DNA of 64,000 bases from Syntrophales bacterium (GTDB lineage Bacteria > Desulfobacterota > Syntrophia > Syntrophales > UBA5619), in contig JALNYO010000012.1 of assembly GCA_023229765.1 (NCBI GenBank), positions 1 through 64,000 on the forward strand, read 5' to 3'. Shown here piece by piece: positions 27,350 to 33,980 of this stretch. The notes beneath the pieces were generated by a model. That model ran no database searches. It saw nothing but the letters and a program-made list of their open reading frames with translations, and was not told the origin of the DNA. The position numbers were made by a program, and so were the translations under genes. Position 1 is the stretch's first letter. Each line of letters starts with the position of its first letter.

Positions 27350-28132
27350 TCAGATTTGTGCTTCGCTCGCGTAAAGAGCTGCCCCGATAGCGCCTGTAAG
27401 CTGGGGATGTTCAGGAACCAGGATCTTTTTTTTGAGAATTTCTTCAGCCATGGTTACGATATAGGGGTTGTGAGCTACTACGCCCCCTGTCATAACGACA
27501 TTTTCCGAGAGAGAATCCATTTCCAGCACCCTCTTTATGACAGACAGGAAAAGGCCCTTGGTGATGTCGGTCACTTTTTCTCCCTGCCGTATTTTTTCCA
27601 ATACTTCCGTACCCGAGAATACGGTGCAGAAGCTTCCCAGTTCGACCATATGCCCGGATTGCCTCGCCAAGCTGTCCATGTTTTCCAAGGGTATGTCCAG
27701 ACGGGCGGACATCTCTTCCAGAAAAGCGCCCGTACCGGCGGCGCATTTGCGGTTCATCTTGAAACTCAGCCTGCGCCCCTCGCTGTCGAGCTTGATAATT
27801 TTGTTATCCTGTCCCCCGATATCGATAATGGCTATGGCCAGGGGAAAATAGTGGAAGCATCCTTTCCCATGACAACTGATTTCTGTCTTGGCAGCATTGG
27901 AGAAAGACACGTTTTTTCGGCCGTACCCGGTGGAAATGGTATGGACGATATCTTTTCTTGACGATTTTGCCATGGCTAAGGAAGAATCGAGGCATTTTTC
28001 CGCCGCTGCGGAAAAATCTGTTCCTGATTTTTCCACGGCATACCCGATAAGACTGCCCGCAGCATCGATCAAGGCTACTTTGGTCCTGGACGCCCCTATA
28101 TCAATGCCGACAAAAACTTTTTTAGCATTCAA
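27350..28132 (-). CDS. 2-hydroxyacyl-CoA dehydratase activator (HgdC/BadF-type ATPase)
   Basis: About 260 residues of the ASKHA fold. VFVGIDIGASRTKVALID phosphate loop, DIGGQDNKII, KCAAGTGAFLEEMS with a cluster-ligand Cys, and GGVVAHNPY. It binds a [4Fe-4S] cluster at a dimer interface and injects a low-potential electron into the dehydratase on ATP hydrolysis. The frame is open to an ATG at 28219, but the family start lies near the TTG at 28132; no strong ribosome site marks either. Upstream of its dehydratase partner with about 65 bases between. Confidence 0.86.
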   Translation of the reverse strand: MNAKKVFVGIDIGASRTKVALIDAAGSLIGYAVEKSGTDFSAAAEKCLDSSLAMAKSSRKDIVHTISTGYGRKNVSFSNAAKTEISCHGKGCFHYFPLAIAIIDIGGQDNKIIKLDSEGRRLSFKMNRKCAAGTGAFLEEMSARLDIPLENMDSLARQSGHMVELGSFCTVFSGTEVLEKIRQGEKVTDITKGLFLSVIKRVLEMDSLSENVVMTGGVVAHNPYIVTMAEEILKKKILVPEHPQLTGAIGAALYASEAQI

Positions 28133-28379
28133 AGCGGCTAAGCTAATTGAACTCGGCGGAAGCAAAGCCGAGGTCGAACACCTTGATATTCGCTGCGGAA
28201 AATTTACCAGTTCTGGCAATAATTGCCTCTTTCATGTCCTCAGTCTGGAGAGGGAGTTTGTTTTTTTATTTGATAAGGCATTGCTTTTAACGGTGGAAGT
28301 ATAGGGGGACTGTTTTTTGTTGTCAAGGAATATTTTGCGGCTGTCAGTACCCTCACGAGGTTGCTGAAACTGTCGCTCT

Positions 28380-28558
28380 TTTCCACTACAGGTTACTTAT
28401 CCTTACTGCCAATAAAAACTCCGTCCTGCGGCAATTAGGGTGACGGAGGAAGTTTTCACTACCCGGCTACGGCCCGGTAATCTCTGTGAACCGCCCGGTG
28501 CGGACCCGCATGCCGAGTGGTGTGGGGGCTGGGGGAGAAAAAAAACCGGCTACCCGAT
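28380..28558 (+). mobile_element. group II intron 3' remnant (domains V-VI)
   Basis: Positions about 28489-28523 fold like a domain V hairpin (ACCGC...GUGGU lower stem, GUGCGG/CCGCAU upper part), followed by a G-rich/C-rich pair like domain VI and an intron-type end CTACCCGATT. The preceding stretch contains AAACTCCGTC pairing with GACGGAGGAAGTTTT. No reverse transcriptase frame is left, so this is a degraded tail. It abuts the cassette-like cluster. Assignment is from memory of similar bacterial intron ends, not from a covariance search. Confidence 0.4.
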
Positions 28559-28566
28559 TATCTGAT

Positions 28567-28827
28567 TTATTTGTTTTTTGATTCGTCGTTTATTGTTTCC
28601 ACCACCTGGTGAACATCACCAAGACATCACTTGCCTTTTGGATTATTAACCTCACAATTACAGCCACCAATGCTTTTTTCTTTTGTGATCTTTTCTATGA
28701 TTTTTGAATAACCATTTTTATTATAATCTTTTTCAATGTCTTTCTTTGTATAATTGAAACAGTAGCATATTAAATCATCATCATTGAAATGATTCTTATT
28801 CTCTATGCTTGGACTTAGTTTGATCAT
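28567..28827 (-). CDS. BFD-like [2Fe-2S] protein, candidate selenoprotein (in-frame TGA)
   Basis: Small iron-sulfur protein. It opens with an acidic DDDLICYCFNYTKKDIE (first Cys-x-Cys) and continues through GGCNCEVNNPKGK (second Cys-x-Cys), then TGA at 28627-28629, then CLGDVHQVVETIN to a TAA at 28567. Relatives I recall carry NPxGxCCLGxV at this place, so the TGA replaces the first Cys of a CC pair and the sequence after it still matches the family. Six bases after TGA, CUUGGUG and CACCAGG can form a 7-bp stem with a 5-base loop, where a bacterial SECIS would be. Read through it gives 86 residues, otherwise 66. A nonsense mutation is the alternative. Ribosome site is weak. Confidence 0.7.
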
Positions 28828-28844
28828 TTTTCATTCCATATACA

Positions 28845-28897
28845 TCGAAAAAATCAGCCGTCGAGTTTACGAGGTCGGCTGGATTGAATTGGTGGAC
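28845..28897 (-). other. degenerate attC-like palindrome after mazF
   Basis: On the minus strand AATCCAGCCG and CGGCTGATT pair around a short variable part, much like the intact site at 29566-29625. The outer AAC/GTT triplets are lost. It begins 4 bases after the mazF stop. Confidence 0.35.
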
Positions 28898-28901
28898 AAT
28901 T

Positions 28902-29231
28902 TTAGAATGCAAATAACCGCTGTAAAACGGAAATAACCTTAAAATGGATTTCTGAATCAAGAGAGCCGAGTCTTTTTATAAGTCGCCTTTTGTCTATTGT
29001 CCGTAGCTGATCCAACACTATATGTCCTTTCCTGCTCTCAAATACGCAAGCTATTCTTGTTGGATATTCCTTCCCCGCCGTCGTCATCGGGGCAACTATG
29101 ACGGTTTGGATATGCCGGTTCATTTCGTCCGGTGAAATAATCACACATGGTCGTGTTTTCTGAATTTCAGAACCAACAGTAGGATCAAGATTGATTAAAA
29201 ACACATCGAACCGATTCACTACCATTGCCAT
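28902..29231 (-). CDS. mazF: MazF/PemK-family toxin endoribonuclease
   Basis: 109 residues. Typical MazF opening (RFDVFLINLDPTVGSEIQKTRPCVIISPDEMN), the IVAPMTTAGKEYPTR strand pair and the HIVLDQLRTIDKRRL segment with conserved Asp-Gln. Toxins of this family cut mRNA at short motifs and are neutralised by the antitoxin encoded just before. The start overlaps the antitoxin stop by 13 bases; a second ATG at 29225 is also possible. Followed directly by an attC-like remnant. Confidence 0.9.
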   Translation of the reverse strand: MAMVVNRFDVFLINLDPTVGSEIQKTRPCVIISPDEMNRHIQTVIVAPMTTAGKEYPTRIACVFESRKGHIVLDQLRTIDKRRLIKRLGSLDSEIHFKVISVLQRLFAF

Positions 29232-29473
29232 TCCTCTTCATCCCAGGAATTTGCAATATTGTCATTTTCGTCGATCAATGCATCATGACCTTTTGGGGCC
29301 ATTATTCTGAAAGCATTATCCCAACCCGACCTTGGATTTGAGATCGGACGAATAATGATTTTGGTTTTCTCCACCTCAAGCTCAACATAATCGATAATTC
29401 CCGTTTGATCAAGTAATGGTTTGGGAATGCGGATCCCCTGAGAATTACCTATTTTTACAACATGCGCTCTCAT
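29219..29473 (-). CDS. mazE: MazE-like AbrB/SpoVT-fold antitoxin
   Basis: 84 residues from an ATG preceded by AGGTGG. N-terminal swapped-hairpin DNA-binding fold (HVVKIGNSQGIRIPKPLLDQTG), then an acidic tail (ENDNIANSWDEEEWQW) that would occupy the MazF active cleft. The open frame runs 144 bases further upstream, but that part lies over the attC palindrome of the neighbouring cassette and is not likely translated. Expected to autoregulate the pair. Confidence 0.88.
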   Translation of the reverse strand: MRAHVVKIGNSQGIRIPKPLLDQTGIIDYVELEVEKTKIIIRPISNPRSGWDNAFRIMAPKGHDALIDENDNIANSWDEEEWQW

Positions 29474-29565
29474 TATTTCACCACCTCGCATGAATTGTGG
29501 GCACATTGTAATTACCTTGACCTTGGAAGTCAAGGATTCAGTTTTGATTATATTGTGGTATCTAT

Positions 29566-29625
29566 GCCCAACGGTGCTAATCAGCCGCGCGGTTTTTGCG
29601 TCGGCTGAATTAGCCATGTTCGGTC
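29566..29625 (-). other. attC-like site of the hicBA cassette
   Basis: The clearest site of the cluster. Minus strand: GACCGAAC at one end, GTTGGGC (exact GTTRRRY) at the other; inside, GGCTAATTCAGCCG pairs with CGGCTGATTAGC leaving an unpaired T, around a CG-rich loop. It begins 2 bases after the hicA stop. 60 bases is the classical short attC size. Confidence 0.7.
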
Positions 29626-29627
29626 AT

Positions 29628-29807
29628 TTATTCCGCATTGAGATTCTTCAAAATTTTCTTTGCTAATGGTTCTTTGATGTCAGTATGCCTTGGTATAGCT
29701 TCAATCGAACCGTTCTTTGGATTTAGCCAAAGTGAATGTGAGGCTCCTTCTCGTTTCAGATAGCAACCCGCGATTCTTAATCTTCGTTCCAAATCCCGTC
29801 GCTTCAT
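29628..29807 (-). CDS. hicA: HicA-family toxin
   Basis: 59 residues, MKRRDLERRLRIAGCYL then EGASHSLWLNPKNGS, AIPRHTDIKEPLAKKIL. This is the dsRBD-like HicA fold with the catalytic His in ASHSLW; HicA is an mRNA interferase. The ATG overlaps the hicB stop in ATGA, so antitoxin comes first and the two are coupled. Its stop is followed at once by an attC-like site. Confidence 0.9.
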   Translation of the reverse strand: MKRRDLERRLRIAGCYLKREGASHSLWLNPKNGSIEAIPRHTDIKEPLAKKILKNLNAE

Positions 29808-30022
29808 CCGATCATCACCTTTTCTTGAATGGCGTCATCGGGAAGCCCTCGAAGAATATCAGCCTTCCGGTCATCTAAAATCAACTCAATCGCCTCGCGA
29901 AGATTATTCTTTGCTTCCTCGATTGTTTCGCCCTGGCCATTGGCTCCAGGAACTTCCGGACAGATAGCCCAGTAGCCACCCTCGGGTGCCGGTTCAATTA
30001 TTGCTGTAAATTCTGCCCTCAT
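29804..30022 (-). CDS. hicB: HicB-family antitoxin
   Basis: 72 residues: EFTAIIEPAPEGGYWAICPEVPG followed by GETIEEAKNNLREAIELIL, the standard RNase H-like HicB N-terminal domain. The usual C-terminal DNA-binding part is absent, as in many short HicBs, so transcriptional control may be weak. AGGAG precedes the ATG. Order hicB-hicA is the reverse of E. coli but common elsewhere. Confidence 0.9.
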   Translation of the reverse strand: MRAEFTAIIEPAPEGGYWAICPEVPGANGQGETIEEAKNNLREAIELILDDRKADILRGLPDDAIQEKVMIG

Positions 30023-30046
30023 TATAATCTCCTATTTCTTGTTTTT

Positions 30047-30109
30047 GACCGAACGTACGGCTCACTGGGGCGCACGCTTTTTGCGCTCCGCTGAATGCCA
30101 TTGTTGGCT
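30047..30109 (-). other. attC-like site of the DUF2442/DUF4160 cassette
   Basis: Minus strand runs from AGCCAAC to GTTCGGTC; GGAGCGCA pairs with TGCGCCCC inside, and GGCATT faces AGTGAGCC. It starts 4 bases after the DUF4160 stop. The GTTCGGT end is identical to the complementary outer arm of the neighbouring site at 29566-29625. Core fit is partial. Confidence 0.5.
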
Positions 30110-30112
30110 GGC

Positions 30113-30373
30113 TTATGTGAGCGGGGCAATATTCAAAAGGTCCTGTTGAGTCTGTGCCTTTTCCCAGTCATCAATGAGTTCCTGCTGGTGAATCGTTGCC
30201 CATTCGATCACAAACCCCTTCACGCGAGGCGGCAAGTTACCCGAAAAAACCGATAAGTTGCGAATATCGATTAGAGCCACGTCGCCGCTGTACTCCGCAT
30301 GGAAATGAGGTGGGTTGTGATCGTCAAAGAACATTTTGATAACGATTCCGAAAAAGCGGCAGATTTCAGGCAT
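30113..30373 (-). CDS. DUF4160 domain protein, putative toxin-antitoxin partner
   Basis: 86 residues with the family signature ICRFFGIVIKMFFDDHNPPHFHAEYSG and DIRNLSVFSGNLPPRVKGFVIEWATIHQQEL. DUF4160 genes nearly always pair with DUF2442 genes and are suspected toxin-antitoxin modules, though no activity is established that I can cite. Overlaps the DUF2442 gene by 8 bases. Confidence 0.88.
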   Translation of the reverse strand: MPEICRFFGIVIKMFFDDHNPPHFHAEYSGDVALIDIRNLSVFSGNLPPRVKGFVIEWATIHQQELIDDWEKAQTQQDLLNIAPLT

Positions 30374-30650
30374 AAATGGGCTCGCAACGTAAGGTGGGAA
30401 AAACGTCTTCCGGTTTCTTTCCCGTTACTTTGAGGTACAAGGAGTCAGGGCAGAGATCAATTTTGTCGAGCCAGACAAGCTCGCCGAATGAACCGATTTG
30501 AACCTGATCGAAAATATGTGGATCACGCCACAAGGTGAAAACACCTTTGCCGACCAAATCAGAGAGGTCAACCACCCCCCACACACCGTCATCAAAAGTC
30601 ACTTCAAGGCGATAATTTTTTATTACGGACACCTTGGTGATTTTAACCAT
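30366..30650 (-). CDS. DUF2442 domain protein, putative toxin-antitoxin partner
   Basis: 94 residues: KVSVIKNYRLEVTFDDGVWGVVDLSDLVGKGVF and DLCPDSLYLKVTGK fit DUF2442. First gene of a coupled pair. AAAAAGGAGG precedes the ATG by 9 bases. Just upstream, the motif CTCCGTTATATGC nearly repeats the one upstream of the hemerythrin gene, marking a likely cassette boundary. Confidence 0.88.
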   Translation of the reverse strand: MVKITKVSVIKNYRLEVTFDDGVWGVVDLSDLVGKGVFTLWRDPHIFDQVQIGSFGELVWLDKIDLCPDSLYLKVTGKKPEDVFPTLRCEPIYA

Positions 30651-30752
30651 TGTTTCGCACCTCCTTTTTGTTTTTTATAGCATATAACGGAGTGGAAGGG
30701 AAGAAAGTGACGATGCAACCTGAAAGCCAATCGCGGCGCAGTCGCGCGGAAC

Positions 30753-30807
30753 GTCCAACATAACAGGCGCGAATTTATGAGCGTTCTTGTTCATGCTGAT
30801 GTTGGGC
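30753..30807 (-). other. attC-like site of the brnTA cassette
   Basis: Minus strand GCCCAAC (exact RYYYAAC) at 30807-30801 and GTTGGAC (exact GTTRRRY) at 30759-30753, with CCAACAT/ATGTTGG pairing. The interior pairs only loosely. It begins 17 bases after the brnA stop. Both cores match the consensus, the best outer match in the cluster. Confidence 0.6.
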
Positions 30808-30823
30808 ATTAACCTTCTGCCTC

Positions 30824-31123
30824 TTATTTTTCAAGGCCATATCCATCCAGCGATCCACGCTCTAAAGAAATTTGTCTGGAAAGGTAAATTTTTGCCAAGC
30901 TTTGGTAAGGGATATCCTTTTTGTTCGCAAGAGTCTTTAGTTCCGCAAGCATATCCTCCGGCAGTCGAATTGAAATCGACTTCACCGATAGCTTTAGTTT
31001 GGGAAAAGATGCCCTCTTGAAATCTTTAATATCAAAATAATCAAGGGGAGAATGATTTACCCAGAAATCTCTCTCCTCGTCTGCATTTTTAAAGTTTGGA
31101 ATAGTTTTGTTATTTTTCATCAT
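30824..31123 (-). CDS. brnA: BrnA-like ribbon-helix-helix antitoxin
   Basis: 99 residues. C-terminal SISIRLPEDMLAELKTLANKKDIPYQSLAKIYLS is a ribbon-helix-helix DNA-binding and dimerisation unit; the N-terminal half (FWVNHSPLDYFD) is the conserved BrnA/CopG-like leader that binds toxin. Overlaps the brnT stop by 14 bases. Expected to repress the promoter at 31417-31444. Confidence 0.85.
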   Translation of the reverse strand: MMKNNKTIPNFKNADEERDFWVNHSPLDYFDIKDFKRASFPKLKLSVKSISIRLPEDMLAELKTLANKKDIPYQSLAKIYLSRQISLERGSLDGYGLEK

Positions 31124-31406
31124 AAAATTTCCTCTCTCTTTTATTCATATCCTGGGCAGAGATTATTCTGATCAGGTTATTCCTCTTGGTAAATACAATG
31201 ACAAGAAAACGATCTGTGTCCATTTTCCCAAAAGCAGCCCAACGGTTTTCAGAAACAGAATGCTTTGGATCGTCAAGGACAAAAAGAGGCCTATTAAAAA
31301 ACACCTGTTCGCATTCCCAGTTTTCAATATTATGCTTGAGGAAGTTTTTATTTATATTCCCTGCATCCCATTGGAAGCCTAAAAATTGTTCAAATATCTT
31401 TTCCAT
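31110..31406 (-). CDS. brnT: BrnT-family ribonuclease toxin
   Basis: 98 residues. GFQWDAGNINKNFLKHNI opening, then VFFNRPLFVLDDPKHS, RWAAFGKMDTDRFLVIVFTKRNNLIRIISAQDMNKRER, all typical of the BrnT RelE-like fold with the C-terminal RIISA...R active-site strand. Toxin precedes antitoxin, the normal BrnTA order. There is almost no 5' leader between the predicted -10 box and the ATG, so it may be translated from a leaderless mRNA. Confidence 0.88.
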   Translation of the reverse strand: MEKIFEQFLGFQWDAGNINKNFLKHNIENWECEQVFFNRPLFVLDDPKHSVSENRWAAFGKMDTDRFLVIVFTKRNNLIRIISAQDMNKRERKFYDEK

Positions 31407-31416
31407 TGATTTAGAG

Positions 31417-31444
31417 TGTATATGACATAAATATACATGTCAAG
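31417..31444 (-). promoter_or_regulatory. brnTA promoter with operator palindrome
   Basis: On the minus strand TTGACA (31444-31439), a 16-base spacer and TATACA (31422-31417). The inverted repeat TGACAT-N8-ATGTCA (31423-31442) fills the spacer, so a ribbon-helix-helix repressor bound there would block RNA polymerase. The -10 box ends only 10 bases before the brnT ATG. Confidence 0.6.
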
Positions 31445-31475
31445 GTTTCTTATAGAGATCAATAGCGATTTCCAT

Positions 31476-31540
31476 ACCAAACGAAAAGCTCACCCGGAGC
31501 AGCCCAGTGGGCTGCGATCGGGTGCAGCGACGGGTTAAAC
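31476..31540 (-). other. attC-like site of the lipoprotein cassette
   Basis: Minus strand GTTTAAC (exact RYYYAAC) to GTTTGGT. Inside is a strong two-part stem: CACCCG/CGGGTG and GCAGCCCA/TGGGCTGC with unequal unpaired bases between, as attC extrahelical bases require. It starts 13 bases after the lipoprotein stop. Confidence 0.6.
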
Positions 31541-31553
31541 GCTCTATTTTTTG

Positions 31554-32027
31554 TTACTGGTAGTCTATGCAAGAGAGAGATTCCCGCTGAGGTTCGCTGA
31601 CAACTTTGAACCGAATCAGCTCATTGTTGGCATCGATCACCTTGAGCACCCAATTTTGGAACATAATCTTGTCGGACTTCTTCAGGTCGTAATAGACCTG
31701 CTGGAAGAAAGGCGTTCGTGCGTAATTGCCTCTCTGTGTATATTCCCGGTAGGTGATGTGTAGGATATCGCCCTCCCGACCAGCATAGATCAGTTCTTTT
31801 TCGACACACGGCACGAAGCTGACGTTGTTTTGAGAACTCCTGAGAGTTTGGTTAATCCCTCTTGGTTCCCATTTTGCTGCGAAGCATCCAAGCTGTACCA
31901 TTTCGGATCCCACTACCGTTGCCTTTTCTTCTTCAAGGTTATAAGACGTGGACCTCGTGCAAAGATGATTCCAGCCACAGGAAACAAACGGAAGTAACAA
32001 AACGAACAATAAGGCTTTACGTATCAT
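31554..32027 (-). CDS. putative lipoprotein, unknown function
   Basis: 157 residues. Signal peptide with a lipobox, LLPFVSC, giving an acylated N-terminal Cys18. The mature part has several Cys (CGW, LCTR, GCFA, PCVE, SCID) and a beta-rich C-terminal half (DILHITYREYTQRGNY, FQQVYYDL, WVLKVIDANNELIRFKVV). I do not recognise the family. Its stop is followed by a strong attC-like palindrome, so it is likely the cassette at the right edge of the cluster, where secreted proteins of unknown function are common. Confidence 0.75.
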   Translation of the reverse strand: MIRKALLFVLLLPFVSCGWNHLCTRSTSYNLEEEKATVVGSEMVQLGCFAAKWEPRGINQTLRSSQNNVSFVPCVEKELIYAGREGDILHITYREYTQRGNYARTPFFQQVYYDLKKSDKIMFQNWVLKVIDANNELIRFKVVSEPQRESLSCIDYQ

Positions 32028-32549
32028 AGTCTCCCCTTCCTTCTTTACGCTATTAGCAAGTCATTGTTTCTGAATGAGTGAATTACCGTATAGACCATAT
32101 TACTTATTATTTGTCTCGTTTATCAGTATTAATAGGCCTGTCTTAACCTTGGGAGACATGGCCAGTTGAAAATCTGTAGAGTTTTTATTTACATAAGGTG
32201 ATACGGTTTCGTATGTCAAGCGAAATGTGTCCGTGTATATTTGAACGTTTTCAATAAATTATAACGAACAACGAGAAGTTTTACGCCTCACGCCACAAAA
32301 AAATCATGGGGCTTGAATTCAGGAACTTAATTTGTTATTTGCACACAATGTAAAAGTCAGAAGACTTCAGTCAGCGCTGCTGCAGACGCCCCCGTTTCGT
32401 TTCCCGGATGGCGGAAGTCCTGCAATTGGAATGCCCCGATCCTGCCGTTCTACGCACACGGGAACAGGATATCTTTGCCTGGCTGAAATTCCTCTTGGGC
32501 AGAGATTCTGCGGAGAAAGTGATAAAATTATTAACCAAGAGCCATTGTG
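32028..32549. other. intergenic, no feature recognised
   Basis: About 520 bases between the divergent lipoprotein and PAS-LuxR genes. Both strands contain short open frames (32332-32550 +, 32367-32654 -) with no ribosome site and no recognisable domain. The left part is AT-rich and should hold the promoters. Confidence 0.4.
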
Positions 32550-33506
32550 ATGGAAACCATACAGGATAGTGTCGGGATGCCAGCGGAGGAGATATCTTCC
32601 CTGCGCCTGCGGATAGTCGAACTTGAGAGGGCGGTGAGCGCCGAAAGATTGCATGCCGAAGAGGATTTGCGATGCAGCGATGATAAATATCGTATTATTC
32701 TCGATAATATGGAAGAGGCGTATTTCGAGCTTGACCTGGCCGGGAATATCACCTTCTTCAACAATTCGACATTGACAATGCTCGGCTACGACCGGAGCGA
32801 GCTGCTGGGGATGAATTACCGCAATTACGTGTCCCCCGATACGGACGTGGAACTGTACGACATTTTTAACAGAATTTACAAAACAGGAAAACCTGCGGAA
32901 ATATTCGGCTATCCGGTTCTGCGGAAGGATGGGACTGTCCGGTTCCGGGAGATGTCGGCATCTCTTCGCAGGGATTACGCCGATCGCCCTATCGGCTTTC
33001 GGTGCCTCGCCCGCGATGTGACAAAACGAAAGTTGGCGGAAGATGCGTTGAAGCAGCGGGATGGCGAGTTGGAGATAAAATCCCGTTCTCTTGCGGAATC
33101 CAACACGGCCTTGAAGGTCTTATTGAAGCAGCGGGAAGAGGATCGGGTGGAACTCGAACGGAATGTGCTGTCCAATGTCCGTGAGATAGTCATGCCCTAT
33201 ATCGAAGAGCTGAAGAAAAGCCCCCTGAATCCGGGGCAGGCGGCAATGGTCGAGACACTGGAAGCGAATCTGCTGAACATAGTTTCCCCATTTTTACGCA
33301 ACCTGACGCTTACACAATTCAATCTTACCGCACGGGAGTTCCGGGTGGCGAATCTCGTCAAAGAGGGACGAACCACGAAAGAAATATCCGACATGTTGAA
33401 TATCTCGCCGGGGGCGGTCAATTTTCATCGCAACGGTATCCGAAAAAAACTGAACCTGAACACAAAAAAAATCAATCTCCGTTCGTATCTGCTTTCCCTG
33501 GCATAA
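32550..33506 (+). CDS. PAS domain regulator with LuxR-type DNA-binding domain
   Basis: 318-residue one-component regulator. N-terminal coiled segment (LRLRIVELERAVSAERL), a PAS sensor at about 42-160 (YRIILDNMEEAYFELDLAGNITFFNNS, ending with RDVTKRKLAEDAL), a second coiled linker, and a C-terminal LuxR/GerE helix-turn-helix (LTAREFRVANLVKEGRTTKEISDMLNISPGAVNFHRNGIRKKL). There is no receiver or kinase domain. It precedes an acyl-CoA ligase and a catabolic block and may regulate them (inference). The GTG at 32547 directly before the ATG is an alternative start. Confidence 0.87.
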   Translation: METIQDSVGMPAEEISSLRLRIVELERAVSAERLHAEEDLRCSDDKYRIILDNMEEAYFELDLAGNITFFNNSTLTMLGYDRSELLGMNYRNYVSPDTDVELYDIFNRIYKTGKPAEIFGYPVLRKDGTVRFREMSASLRRDYADRPIGFRCLARDVTKRKLAEDALKQRDGELEIKSRSLAESNTALKVLLKQREEDRVELERNVLSNVREIVMPYIEELKKSPLNPGQAAMVETLEANLLNIVSPFLRNLTLTQFNLTAREFRVANLVKEGRTTKEISDMLNISPGAVNFHRNGIRKKLNLNTKKINLRSYLLSLA

Positions 33507-33826
33507 TAAACGGGCCGATAGGTCACTTACTAAATTTCGTAACGACTCAGGTTGTCAGGTTTACCAAGTTTCCAACTGCTGCATGTCGCAATTCCCTGTC
33601 TTTAATTGCTTTTTTATTAATATAAGTTTTTACCTGATATATTGCTGACAATTATTTAATATTGTATTATTCAGGGCGGCCTGTATCATAAAAAATCATC
33701 ACAAACATTGCTTCGAAAGAGTTGTTTGCAGTGCAGGCAGTTAGTCGAACTGTTCGGTCACCCCAGTCTCAAACCCCGAATACTGGGAAACCGTTGTTTT
33801 GGCGTTTCTATCAGATGAGATATCTG

Positions 33827-33917
33827 GTCATTGCGAGAAGGCCAAAGGCCGACGAAGCAATCCCATAACCATTCGCTAACCCATAAGATTGCTTCGGACT
33901 GAAGCCATCGCAATGAC
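33827..33917. repeat. MITE/REP-like repeat with inverted ends
   Basis: Begins GTCATTGCGA and ends TCGCAATGAC, with a second inverted pair GAAGCAATC / GATTGCTTC inside. This pattern (TCATTGCGAG ... GAAGCAATC) is a widely dispersed bacterial intergenic repeat. Non-coding. It lies in the 474-base gap before the ligase gene; the rest of the gap shows nothing recognisable. Confidence 0.6.
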
Positions 33918-33980
33918 AAGAAGTGCGTAAATTCAGAGCTTCTCGAAGCGGGAAGATCGGCATTGAAAGGGGATGCATTC

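Noticed and set aside
29474..29617. Longer N-terminus for the MazE antitoxin
   Set aside because: The extra codons cover the attC-like palindrome, while the ATG at 29473 has a ribosome site and matches the family start.
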